Below are positions 32,119 through 43,461 of a DNA stretch of 64,000 nt, piece after piece. The translations under genes were made by a program, and so were the position numbers. Under the pieces are notes generated by a model, which was not told the DNA's origin, did no database searches, and saw nothing but the letters and a program-made list of their open reading frames with translations. The stretch's first letter is position 1. Each line of letters begins with the position of its first letter. Where the stretch lies: NCBI GenBank assembly GCA_026008535.1, contig BRKX01000018.1:45439588-45503587 (forward strand), in the 5' to 3' direction. The DNA comes from Perilla frutescens. Lineage: Eukaryota; Streptophyta; Magnoliopsida; Lamiales; Lamiaceae.

Positions 32119-34178
32119 ATGACAAGGACAAGAGGAGGCCAAGCAAACCGACCTGCTGGAAAATCCACCCGTGGCCGGAAGAAGGCAGCCGGCGCAACCC
32201 CGACGGAGACACCACTTCAGTCACCGACCCTCTCTGTTGGAACTGGACCTTCACCGACGGAAGATGAGCCTCTCAACATTTAACCCCTCTCCACTATCGC
32301 GGCCGTAGAGAAGTCAGCAGCCCCGGAAAAGAGAAAAGCTCCGGCAAAACCCCCGAAGAAACCACCAGCGAAAAAGCCCAAGGTTTCCAAGGTCGATTCG
32401 GGCGTCCTGGAGAAGAAGATCCTAGATGTCCTTATTCAGAAAACCCAGAAAGAGCCAGAACTGGCTAAAATTATGGATACCATGTCGGCTGAACCTCAAC
32501 AAGAAGAGATGGTCGAACCGGAAGCTGAGCCAGTCAATGAGGAAAATATAGAAGAGAAAATGGAGAAAAATAAAGAGGAAGAAGGGGGAAAAGAAGATGA
32601 GGTCATGGAAGACACGTCGGAGGAAGAAAATGGCGAACAAAAAGAAAAGGAGGCAGATGAGGAGGAAGCAAAGAGAAGATCGAAGAAGGGTAAAGAAAAG
32701 GTGATCGAAGAAAAAGCTATTGAGAAAGTGAAAGAAGCGGGAACGGAAGAAAGTGGGTCAGAGGACGAACAAGAAGAGACTCAATCTGAAGAGTTTGAAA
32801 AAGCCCTTAATGAGGAGGGAGAAGCAAGGAAGGCACAACCGCCGCAACAACCACCAAAGCCAGAGGCCGCTCTAGGGAGAAGGGTTTTCCCTAGGAGTCA
32901 AGCTGCCAAGAAAGGCACAGAGAAGGAGAAGGACAAAGGAAGCAAAGTGACGATAGGAAAATCCCTCTTGAAGCCAAAGAAGAGCCAGCCAGCCAATATG
33001 CCCTCAGTAAGAAGGCAATTGGAATTACACGATGAGCCCACAGATGAGTAATCCGAAGAAGAAGAGGCTGTGTCAGAAAGCAGCGAGTCAGATGAACCAG
33101 TTCCGCCACCAACAAGCGGGCCGTCGGGAGTCAAAACCAAGAAGGAACCAACCAACTCCCAAACGCCACCCAAGATCGCCCCAACAAAGCCTGGGAAGGA
33201 GGAGGACAAAAAAGAAAGCCGAGAGAGCGAATGCAATGGACAAAAGGAAGCTCGTGCCTCTTTATGCCTTGGACGAAAGCACCCTGGACGATTTGGGCTT
33301 AAAGAGCGAAGTACTGCAGTACTTCAAAAATATTGGGTAGACAAAGGCACTGCAATGGGATGACAAGGCCTACAAAGAGCTATCATGCGAATTCCTTCTC
33401 TCCTACAGCTTCAAACCCACGAAGGGATATCTGCTGAACACACCTGGGACAATCACTTTCGCGATTCAGGGCACAGAGTACAACATGACTTGCATTTGGA
33501 GATAGTTGGAGTTTCGGATCTGCAGAAGGAATGGTACAAGGACGCAATGACCCTGGCGCCTGACTTATGGACAAAGAAAATACAACGCAAATGGGAGAAG
33601 ATCGGATGGATCAGCCCATTCAAGTCAGGGACGAGTAAGAGTAGAGAGATCAAGAACACGGCCTTGTAAATTTACCATAGATGGATAGCGTACAACATTT
33701 ATGCCCGCAAAGATGGAACTGGGCAAGTCACGCAGCAGGAACTCTTTCTTTTATGGTGTATGGAGACGGGGAAGAAAGTTAATTTTGGCTTTACAGTGGC
33801 GCAACAATGGAAGATGAATGCCAGCATAAGACCATCCCCTGCATTTCCATGGGACCCTTCATCTCTTGAGTGTTTGAAAGTGTAAGTGGGACCTCTATCT
33901 CTAATTCTAAATTTAAGCCGTTGAATGTGATTGAGTACTTCGACATGAATCGCTTGAAGCAATGGAAATTGGTCGAAGTCAACAAAAATAACCTCCCATA
34001 CTTCTTATTGCCAGAGTCAAATCCGAGCACCTCTACCTTTGATAGAACGGATGATGACAAGGAAGAAGAAATCCACGCTGAGGACTTTAAGAAATTGGAA
34101 CGAAAAGTGGATCACCTGGAGAAAGGCATGAAGAAGCTGTTGGATCATTACGGGTTAGAATACCCGTCTTTCCCTTGA
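32119..34178 (+). pseudogene. 3' ORF of the outer Athila element (env position)
   Basis: This is the extra reading frame found after pol in Athila elements. It starts MTRTRGGQANR at 32119 with a Lys/Thr/Pro-rich tail. A long Glu/Lys-rich segment follows (32473-33051). A more conserved domain around 33420-33880 includes ELFLLWCMETGKKVNFGF, which parallels EVYLLWCAKKKKKV in the inner elements. A heptad-like C-terminus (LERKVDHLEKGMKKLL) follows. Stops near 32281 and 33049 and several frame changes break it. No signal peptide or membrane segment is convincing, so a true envelope function is not supported. Its role is unknown. Confidence 0.7.
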
Positions 34179-35258
34179 AAAACTTTGCTCCCATAGTAGT
34201 AGTTATGATTTATTTTTTAGTCTTGTTGGTCTGTATATATTTGTGGTTGTTTTTGTGTTTGTTCCTGTTGTTTGGTGTCAGGCAAATTTCATCCATACAC
34301 TGATTGTGCCCATAAAGGTACACTATCAGATAAGTGTGTGGGAGAATTTTGCCCATGCCTACTTCGTGTCGCCAAGCATGCTAGTAATTATGTTATGGGC
34401 ATTTCAGGGTATGATATGGTTAATAAAATTTGGATTAAATCTGCATATGAGAATGATAAATGGGATGAGTATACCCGTGCGAGTTTTGAGATTGCAGTTC
34501 ACCTACTATTTTTCTTCTGTGGGATTATGATTCTTTAACCTTAACCAGACCTATGTTTGCCTTTGCCCTCTATGAAACTGACTATTAATTTCAAGCATGC
34601 TTAGATGATTAAGGCATTTCTTTCTTTCTCTCTTGGCCGTGACTGTATAAAAATACTTCCATTTGTTGTCATGATTGAGCCTGTTTATATTATCTTCTGG
34701 CCCTTGTGTTAAAAATCTCTCTTAAAAGAGTAATCTGAATATGGGTTCGAAAATATATGTGTAGCTCGAGAATGACAGCATGATTAAGGCCACAATAAGA
34801 GCATGACCTGAAAAGGGGCAAATCTGTTGCCTCGCCCATATAAGAAAAAGAAAGATCAGCAGAATAAAAGAAAGAAAAAGAAAAATATATTTGATATCTT
34901 GTCTGCTAGAAAAATCAAGAAAATATATGATCTGCCTGTTATTGATAATATATGTTATGCATATTTTTTTTTGTTTGAATGGGAGCACAATGGGTGCCAG
35001 TTCTGAATATGCCCATATCTGCTTATATAAAGCTACGTCTAAATTCTTCCTACCTTTGCACTGTATGCCCCATTACAACCTGAGTAAGACCTTTTGATGA
35101 GCATGCTGGTTGATCTATGTGGTGTTTAACTTAGGTCTTATGCAAACATTATGGGCTGTTATAGTTATTGGAATCTCTGAGCGTAAACACAACCCCTCAC
35201 ATATGCAGAGAGAAAAGTAAGCAGAGTGAATCTTACTTATACTCATCTGTTGTGACCA
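34179..35258 (+). other. 3' non-coding region of the outer element, first part
   Basis: AT-rich sequence between the 3' ORF and the gag-only insertion. Only short ORFs without recognisable motifs occur. It resumes at 39958 after the insertion and leads to the polypurine tract. Confidence 0.6.
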
Positions 35259-36494
35259 TGATGAAGCCATGCAAGGCCTTGAAGAACTAAATCTGGAGCT
35301 GCCATTTAGAGGTTCAATTACACGATTTCGAGCCAAGAAATTGCAAGATTGTTTCCAAGCAATTATTCGCAAGAAGTTTGAAGAATTAGAAGAAGATAAA
35401 TGCAGCCCTAAGATTGTTACTCCTTTAATAATCAAAGATTGGAGATCAAGATTTGAAGAGCAATGCGTGAAGATAGAACTCATCAAATTGTGCATGCATG
35501 ACAAATTCGCGTTGCATGGAATTTTCGTCCCTTAGTTATTTAATTAAGGGGTTGAATTTTATTTAGACTATAGTATTTATTTAATTATGTTAGTCTATAG
35601 TTTAGTTCAGATTTTTATTTAATTTAATGTAATTTTCATCCATATTATAGTCAAGGTTGACTAGAATTGTATTTAAGGCAATTTCCTACCTTGAATAGAA
35701 TTCTAGTTTAGGTATCTTCCTAGTATAGTTAGAGATCCCTTTTGGATCAATTTTTAGGCCTTTTTTGATGATTAATTTCGTTCCTCTATGTCCTATAAAT
35801 AGGGAAACCATGTCACATTGTTACTTTAGACTTTATTTGAATTATTAAGCTTTGCTTTCAATATTGTCTCAACCCCTTTTAAATCTTTGTGAGTTTTGAT
35901 TTAAAATTCATATTCTTGGAGCTAGCAACTTTAAGTCTTACTCAAGAGTATTGCTTAATCCACTTGAGGGATTAACCGGTATTCGCTATCCGAAGATCAA
36001 CTTAGAGATTTCATCCTTGGGTACGTTCGAGATTCAAGGAGGCTATCGGGTTGTGATTCACCTCAACGAATCATCATCCATCTACACCAAACGACGACTT
36101 CCATCAAGTCATCCACGTCCATAATCATCCAGCCACCAATCGATCGAGTCTCTTCCACAAGTTCGAGCTAAGTTCTACGTCCGTTCATTTTATCCGTAAG
36201 TTCGTTTCATCCCTAACATATCCTACCTTCTCCAAGCCCTTCTTCACAAGACTTGACACACGAATTCCATCCAAATTCCAGCCATAAAATTGTCCCTTTG
36301 CAGCCCTTATCCCTTGGATTTTGTGTTACATAGTCGTGTCATAGTTTAGGTATTTTTTAATTGTCTAGATTAGTTAGTGTTATTCATTTATTTGAGTCGG
36401 ATTGAAACCCTTCATTCGTTGACGTGTTTCGCATCCTAAAGTCTTCCGCTACGTTCTCTAGATTCGTCCTAGATTAATAGTCCGGGTCATATCA
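35259..36494 (+). repeat. LTR 1 of the gag-only element (1236 bp)
   Basis: Starts TGATGAAGCC and ends ATATCA. It is nearly identical to 38713-39941. A TATAAATAGGG motif near 35806 is the probable promoter. The first 277 bp keep an open frame with PFRGSITRFRAKKLQ, the same as the coding tail in LTR 2. Confidence 0.9.
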
Positions 36495-36499
36495 TATTT

Positions 36500-36512
36500 T
36501 GGCATCAGAGCC
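36500..36512 (+). other. Primer-binding site of the gag-only element
   Basis: TGGCATCAGAGCC lies 5 bases after LTR 1 and differs at one base from the tRNA-iMet complement TGGTATCAGAGCC. Confidence 0.75.
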
Positions 36513-37132
36513 ACGTCAGCTCTGTTGGTCGTGGTTCAATCCGACGTGTCATTTTATCCTACGTGTCATCGTACGTGTCGTTTATTTTCTTACGTGTCTT
36601 TTGAGTTGTAATAGCTAGGGTACATTGAAAAACAAAAAAAAAAGAAAAAAAATCGGTTTAAAAAAAAAGGAAAACCGAAAAAAAAAATTGTTCGGATAAA
36701 AAAAAAATATAAAAAAAAATCCGAAAATTAAAAAAAAAGAGAAAAAAAAGAGGTATATTCATTGTGTTTCTTTTTGAGTCTTGTTTTAATTTTGGTACTT
36801 TCCTTTTAGTACTTCTCTATAGTTGGTAATTACCTTGTGAGACTTTTCTTATTTGGTAATTTCCTTCTAGTATAATTCTTTAGTTGGTAACTTCCTTTAG
36901 AGTCTTATTTTATTTTTGGAACCTTCCTTCCAAGTTTTATTTTATTTTGATAATTTCCTTTTGAGTTGTAATTTATTTTTGGTTCTTTCCTTTTAGAGTC
37001 TAGTTCAATTAGGATATTTAGAATTGTGTCACAATTGTGTAACACTTTCCAAAATACCTAATCCCTTTTTCCTTTTCCTTTCTAATTCTTACCTTCCATA
37101 CTTTTGGATTTATTTTTGGATTCCTATTCTAT
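36513..37132 (+). other. Leader of the gag-only element
   Basis: Untranslated leader with A-rich tracts (36636-36750) and five or more copies of a phrase of the kind TTGGTAATTTCCTT between about 36790 and 36990. These look like slippage-prone or short tandem repeats. No gene. Confidence 0.6.
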
Positions 37133-38989
37133 TTGGGAACTTCAAAAATACATCTAATTCTTTCCTTATCTAGCTTTCTTCCATCCAAATCCTTCCAAAC
37201 TTTCCATATACTTCCCCATATCCCCAAATTTTCATCCACCATCATCAAGGGGATTGGAAATTCATCTTATTCCACATATATCATCTGTTCATACCCATAT
37301 ATACCATCCGGACCATACACATATGCACCCATGCACCATCCGGTCTATGCACCATACACGAATCATACTCCATATACCCATACACCCTATACACCAAATT
37401 CTCGCCATCTCTACCGCAACAACATGATCATACCTGAGTTTGAAGGTCTATACTATCCCGACACCTATTTGGATTGAGAACGCAAAGTAGACAAACTTTT
37501 TGAGTGCTATGACTTCCCCGAGAAAAAGAAAGTGCAGCTAGTTTCGTCAAAGTTTAAAGGCTACGCAACAATATGGTGGGGATTACAGCAGAACTAGTGC
37601 CACAGAGATCATCTTCCACCTATCGACACATGGCATGAGTTGAAAGATTTGATGTGGAAACGCTTCATTCCAGACCACTACCAATGGGAGTTGGAAGAAA
37701 AGCTATACAAGCTTAGACAAAGAGATCGAAGTGTAAATGACTACTACAACAAAATGATTGAAGCTATGAGACGAGCTGATGTAGAAGAATATCCAAAAGA
37801 TACCATGGGTAGATTTCTAGCTGGTCTACGAAGGTCAATTCGTGAAAGAGTAGCATTGTACCACTTCGACGAGTTGGAGGACATGGTGGATTACGCCATT
37901 CGGATAGAAAAATGGCTAGAGGAACTAGAGATGAAGTCAAAGGAAGAGGTTCAAGTAGAGTCGACCACGAGTTACCAACTTGAGTCATTCGAGGAGTTTC
38001 TACGTATCTATGTACCCCTTACACGGCCTGCATCACCAGTTCAGCTGGTCATGGATGTGCCAAGCCAAGCCTCCAACATTCAAGAGGAGATCCACGTTGA
38101 GTTACCATCTGAGATCGTTGCCATCAAAGAAGATTCTACTTTTAAGGTAACAATTTCAGTTGATGCATCTATTGAAGAACTGATCGATGTTGCAACTTAC
38201 GAGAATGTTGAAGAAGAAGAGAATGTTGTTGAAGAGCTTGATCTAGAAGAGTCGGATCAACCTTTGAGTGAAGAAGAAGAAGAAGAAGATATAGAGAGCA
38301 TTACTGCAGTTGAAGAAGTTGAAGAGTTGTTGGAGATACAACCTTATTATAAAAAGAAGAATGATATCCGTGAGACAATGGTTGAAGATCTTGAAGAGCT
38401 CGAACAAGCTAACATGGAGGAGCTGCAGAGTTCTAACATTTTTTGTCAACCGTTTCCTTTTGATGCCCTTATTTTACAGGTTGTTAAAGATGTTCCAATA
38501 GAAGTTGATGTGCCATCAGATTTGATCATGGATGCCATGTCAATGCATTCTTTGGAGCTAGAGTTTCGGCCAATTGACACCAAGTTGATGTGTACGTTCA
38601 TGAAGATGTGTTTTATGCAATTTGTGCAAAAAGAGTTCAATGGTCAGTTCGTGTTCGTTTTTGATCCCGGAGACTTGAATTCGAGGACGAATTCTTTTCA
38701 AGAGGAGGGGAATGATGAAGCCATGCAAGGCCTTGAAGAACTAAATCCGGAGCTGCCATTTAGAGGTTCAATTACACGATTTCGAGCCAAGAAATTGCAA
38801 GGTTGTTTCCAAGCAATTATTCACAAGAAGTTTGAAGAATTAGAAGAAGATAAATGCAGCCCTAAGATTGTTACTCCTTTAATAATCCAAGATTGGAGAT
38901 CAAGATTTGAAGAGCAATGCTTGAAGATAGAACTCATCAAATTGTGCATGCATGACAAATTCGCGTTGCATGTAATTTTTATCCCTTAG
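37133..38989 (+). pseudogene. Gag-like protein fused to a pol tail, reading into the LTR
   Basis: The N-terminus is Tyr/Pro/His-rich (many PYT/HTPYT repeats). A TGA near 37477 and a TAG near 37595 interrupt it. From 37640 the frame is open for 449 aa. The retrotransposon gag capsid domain contains FKGYATIWW, WKRFIPDHYQ and DRSVNDYYNKM. A very acidic segment rich in EEEE follows (about residues 165-260). The end (SRTNSFQEEGND then SITRFRAKKLQ) resembles the extreme C-terminus of Gypsy polyproteins. About 91 residues lie inside LTR 2. All enzymatic domains are missing, so an internal deletion joined gag to the pol tail. Confidence 0.75.
38701..38712 (+). other. Polypurine tract of the gag-only element
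   Basis: AGAGGAGGGGAA directly precedes the TG of LTR 2 and lies within the open reading frame, as in many plant Gypsy elements. Confidence 0.85.
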
Positions 38990-39941
38990 TTATTTAATTA
39001 AGGGGTTGAATTTTATTTAGACTATAGTATTTATTTAATTATGTTAGTCTATAGTTTAGTTCAGATTTTTATTTAATTTAATGTAATTTTCGTCCATATT
39101 ATAGTCAAGGTTGACTAGAATTGTATTTAAGGTAATTTCCTACCCTGAATAGAATTCTAGTTTAGGTATCTTCCTAGTATAGTTAGAGATCCCTTTTGGA
39201 TCAATTTTTAGGCCTTTTTTGATGATTAATTTCGTTCCTCTATGTCCTATAAATAGGGGAACCATGTCACATTGTTACTTTAGACTTTATTTGAATTATT
39301 AAGCTTTGCTTTCAATATTGTCTCAACCCCTTTTAAATCTTTGTGAGTTTTGATTTAAAATTCATATTCTTGGAGCTAGCAACTTTAAGTCTTACTCAAG
39401 AGTATTGCTTAATCCACTTGAGGGATTAACCGGTATTCGCTATCCGAAGATCAACTTAGAGATTTCATCCTTGAGTACGTTCGAGATTCAAGGAGGCTAT
39501 CGGGTTGTGATTCACCTCAACGAATCATCATCCATCTACACCAAACGACGACTTCCATCAAGTCATCCACGTCCATAATCGTCCAGCCACCAATTGATCG
39601 AGTCTCTTCCACAAGACGAGTTCGAGTTCTACCCGTTTCATCTACACGTAAGTTCGATTCATCTCTAACATATCCTATCTACCCAAGCCTTTCTTCACCA
39701 TCAAACACACATTCCATACACCAAATTACAGTCATAATCTCGTCCCTATACAACCCTCTATTCCTTTGTTTTGTGTTACATAATTCATGTCATTTTCCTA
39801 GGTATTTTCGTTGTCTAGATTGTCATCTTTTCATTGTTTATCGAGTCAGATTGAAGCCCTTCATTAAGTTGACGTGTTTCGCTCCTAAGTCTTCCACTAC
39901 GTTATTATTATCGTCCTAGATTGATAGTTCAGGTCGTACCA
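38713..39941 (+). repeat. LTR 2 of the gag-only element (1229 bp)
   Basis: Starts TGATGAAGCC and ends GTACCA. It differs from LTR 1 by scattered substitutions and small indels, so the insertion is fairly recent. It is followed at 39947-39957 by TGGTATCAGAG, a primer-site sequence that should follow only a 5' LTR. Confidence 0.9.
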
Positions 39942-39957
39942 TATTTTGGTATCAGAG

Positions 39958-40126
39958 TATGCATCTTTAATCCCAATACTCATAACCTGTATTAGTCCTT
40001 GATATGCCCATATTCAGATGATGTTCGCATGCTTGCTGTCTTTGTCTTCGAGTCTGTTTTCTTTTTCTATTTCGGGACTGGGTTAAAATCATACTTGAGG
40101 ACAAGTATAGTCCAAGTATGTGGGGA
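39958..40126 (+). other. 3' non-coding end and polypurine tract of the outer Athila element
   Basis: The stretch contains CTTGAGGACAAGTATAG and ends with the purine run AAGTATGTGGGGA (40114-40126) immediately before the 3' LTR. The pair 'TTGAGGACAA' plus 'AAGTnTGGGGG' recurs in the inner Athila elements. Confidence 0.8.
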
Positions 40127-40240
40127 TGATGCAGACTCAAAGTAGGGTATTTTATTTGTGTCTTTTTATATGTTTTTGAGTCTTTTATATCGAGTCTTGA
40201 GTTAGTTAGGGAGCTTAAGTGAAGCAGGGGGAAGTGAAGG
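40127..40240 (+). repeat. 3' LTR of the outer element, left piece
   Basis: Starts TGATGCAGAC after the polypurine tract and matches 25217-25305 of the 5' LTR from position 40153 on. It is broken at 40240 by the inner Athila LTR. Confidence 0.9.
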
Positions 40241-41389
40241 TGTTTCGCGATCCACAAATTTACTATTTATAATTTCCGGTTTATGCTCACTAGACAACTA
40301 CTTAGGACCACACCCGCAATTGGACGGGGTCAATTGTAGAAGCAATAAGCTTAACCCGAGTCGATCTCTCAAGGAAGACTTTATAGGAAAGAATTATCTA
40401 AAGGCTACACATGCTTTCAACTAAGCAACTAAAATAAAATCTAAACATTCTAACAAGGGGGTTTGATAATGATTATGCTAGGAATTTGAAAAAGACAATA
40501 AAGCGAGACAAGTAAATGCAAATACACAAATTAAATTAAGATTAGAGGAAATAAGTTGGATTGAGGTATTAGGGTGTAGATTCTCTCAATGGTTTTATCA
40601 CTATGCTTTATTCAAGTTGATAATGCTATGCTCACAAATACGATAGACCCTTCCGATTAGTTTACCTTTCAATTACTGTCACCATCTATCCGTTAAACCT
40701 CTCTTAGCTATATCATACAAGCAAGATTAACATGTTAGGCTTAGGAACCCCATCCACCTAACGTCGAAGGAACCAATTTTCAGATATAGATTCACAATCA
40801 AGACTCCTCTAAATCCTATCAATGTTCAAGTAGTGATCAAGTACCTAAACATGAAAAAGCACGATTCCAACAACAACAATCCACAAGAACAAGCATAGAT
40901 CAAAACCACATCGATCTTCTACCCCCTAATAGAGAGATTAGCCACTAAACATTCTCAAAACAACACAAATACCATAGAAGAAAGTCATCTCATACATCAA
41001 ATGCAATAACTCAAACTTCTACAATATTAAGTATCCTTCAAGAGTTTTGGGACAAGTCCCCACTAACTTCCAAGAAATACAAAGAAAATACAAAGAGACA
41101 CCTCCTTCGAGTGTAGCTTCCACGGATGGCTCGACGTAGGGACCTTCTCGTCTTCTTTTCTTCTTGCTTGGCTTGGTTTCCTTCTTCTTCTCTTTCTCCT
41201 CTTCCCTCTTGTGAAGGTGATGATGGTGAAAATGGTGAGAGAGTGGTGTGGAGATTTAGTGTGTGTAGTGTGGGTGTAGAGAATGGATGTAGAATGGTAG
41301 AGAGGATGAAGTGAAGTGGAAAATTGAGAGTGAATGATGAATCCCCAAAAATCTTTAATAGAATGAGAGAAAGGGGAGAGATACGAAAG

Positions 41390-41435
<46 letters not shown>

Positions 41436-42194
41436 TAGATTGCTATGGTGAGAGGTATGGTGGTAGGAGAGAAAAAAAGGTGATGGGAAGAGAGCCTTAA
41501 ATGCAAGGATTTGGAGGAGATTTTTGGGAGGATTTTTGGGGGACAAAAATCCAAAAGCAAACTTAGGGAAAATAATACCTAGTTCCCTATTGCTTAATAT
41601 AGCTACCAAAAGTCTTCACAAATTAAAACATCCAACTTAAGATAGGGTTGAAAACGGAGTGGAGTTGTTCAGAGCAGAGGAGGAAATCTCAGAGGAAGGA
41701 GGAGCACCCGCGAGGCTGGCAACACACCGTGCGCACCGGCGCACGCCCACGCGAGTGCGGAAGTGTCCTCGCCGAGAGCTGCAGCGCGCGGCGGCAGGGT
41801 TGGCGCGGCCGCGGGGGTAGGCTGGGTTATTCCTTTCGCCTTTTCCTCGAGTGCGACCCAGTGCAATCGTACTCGCTCTAGAATTTCTTCAAGTGCAACC
41901 AAGCACTTCTGAGTGCAATTGAACTCCCATTTCTTATTTTTCCTCAGTCTTTTAATTTTATTATCCAGCTCCAATCTTCATTTTCGACTTTCCTGCTTGC
42001 TACCAAAATGCCGTAAAACACCTGCTTTTGTGATCAAAAGCTCAAGCTTTGCAATACTTGGCATAATCCACCATTAGAGCAATAAACACAAATAAACACA
42101 TAAAAATCAACACATAACAATATAAAATTAAACAAAACAAATACTAAACACAATAAAATAAATAAGTTAAAATGACACAGTTAGACACTAAACA
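40241..42194 (-). repeat. Left LTR of the inner Athila array (3' LTR of copy A)
   Basis: Starts TGTTTCGCG and ends CTAAACA on the plus strand. It is nearly identical to 50822-52777. It contains a CT/GA run (41396-41432) and a GC-rich patch (41698-41818) that is about 40 bp shorter than in the middle LTR. ORFs in it are not conserved as proteins. Confidence 0.9.
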
Positions 42195-43461
42195 ACTCCC
42201 CCACAATTAGCCTTTTGCTTGACCTCTAGCAAACAAGAAATTAAAAACATGAATCAAGAAGAAAAAACTTACAACTCAATCATATATTTGATCACGATTT
42301 ATGGTTCCCACAAAAGCATCCATCATCTATGAAAATGAGCACAATATCAAAACAAGTGATGAGCCCGACCTTTCAAAATCAAGACGATCAAGGAAGTAAG
42401 ATTCTATCCAATTATTCCCCCACAAATCGCTTCCAAAACTTATTCACAACAGAGCAAAATATGATCATGAATAAAGGATTGCAATCGTACGAAAAAATTC
42501 ATTAGGTTTAATCATCGAAATTAATCGAGCTTCCTAATGTGGTTTCCCATACTCATCATGCAAAATAGAAGAAACATTTGCCACACATGAGAGGAGTAGA
42601 ATCCAGAATGCAATCCAAATTATTTATACGAATTATGGGGGGCGGATCAAAATTCACAAGGTGAAACCATAGGGAGGAGATCCCTAGTGTCCTTGTGTGG
42701 TTTCCCATACTCATTGTTGAATAAATCAACAAGAGGAGTATAGATCTTTATTGCCCCTTTTCTTATCCTTTCTCATTTCATTTTTTTTTATTTTTAATTT
42801 TTTTATTTTTTTTATATATCAACAAAATACAAAAAATACAAATGAAGAAAGATAATTAGGGGATAATTTCAAGAATAAGGCTACCCAGCATCATAATGTT
42901 TCAAGGACAAGGTTTCACAGAAAATTTTTCAATTATGAACACATTCAAGAACAATTGTGCTTATGAGTGATACCACAAAATCATTGAATTAATATAATTG
43001 ATTTGAAAATAATTCCATGAAGATTCATCTTCCAATTTTCAAATTTGACAATTAGACAAAGACATCATGCTAAGCAAGGGGAGAACAAAATACACAACAT
43101 AATCAAAATGATAAAATGAACGCAATACGATCGAAACATATGCAACATAAAAACAAGAACCAATAACTAAAAACATAGTCCAACAATACAAAATCCAACG
43201 TAACTAATACAAAACGTAATACAATTACAAGCTTCATGACTCCCCCACACTTAAAAACATGCATTGTCCTCAATGTATGAAAAATGAATGCAAGCATAAG
43301 ATAGAAGAGAGTAGAGAACATCACAGTTTTTTAGAAAACCGGCAACATGCGTGAGCTCCTACAAAACAACACTAGAAAACACCAACGAAAAATACGAATA
43401 ATAAAGCACAAAATCAACGCACACTAACACGGAAATACACAAGAGAAAGAAAACGGACACT
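42195..43461 (-). other. 3' non-coding region and polypurine tract of inner copy A
   Basis: The plus strand ACTCCCCCACAATTAG at 42195 is the polypurine tract read on the minus strand. A second near-copy of the same motif, with TTGAGGACAATGCAT, is at 43239-43275. Between them lies AT-rich non-coding sequence with no recognised gene. Confidence 0.75.

Larger units (their letters stand above)
35259..39957 (+). mobile_element. Non-autonomous gag-only LTR retrotransposon nested in the outer element
   Basis: Two near-identical LTRs (35259-36494 and 38713-39941) flank a 2.2-kb interior. The interior has a primer site, a gag-like ORF and a polypurine tract, but no protease, reverse transcriptase or integrase. 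It must have relied on another element's enzymes. The right LTR is followed by a second primer-site-like sequence instead of a target duplication, so its right end is rearranged. Confidence 0.85.

Noticed and set aside
32119..34178. Envelope protein of an Athila-type endogenous retrovirus
   Set aside because: The position fits, but no signal peptide, membrane anchor or cleavage site is visible. It is described only as a 3' ORF of unknown role.
41669..41974. Ala/Pro/Arg-rich ORFs in the inner Athila LTRs (also 52225-52557)
   Set aside because: They result from the GC-rich patch, are not conserved between the LTR copies, and lie in LTR sequence.
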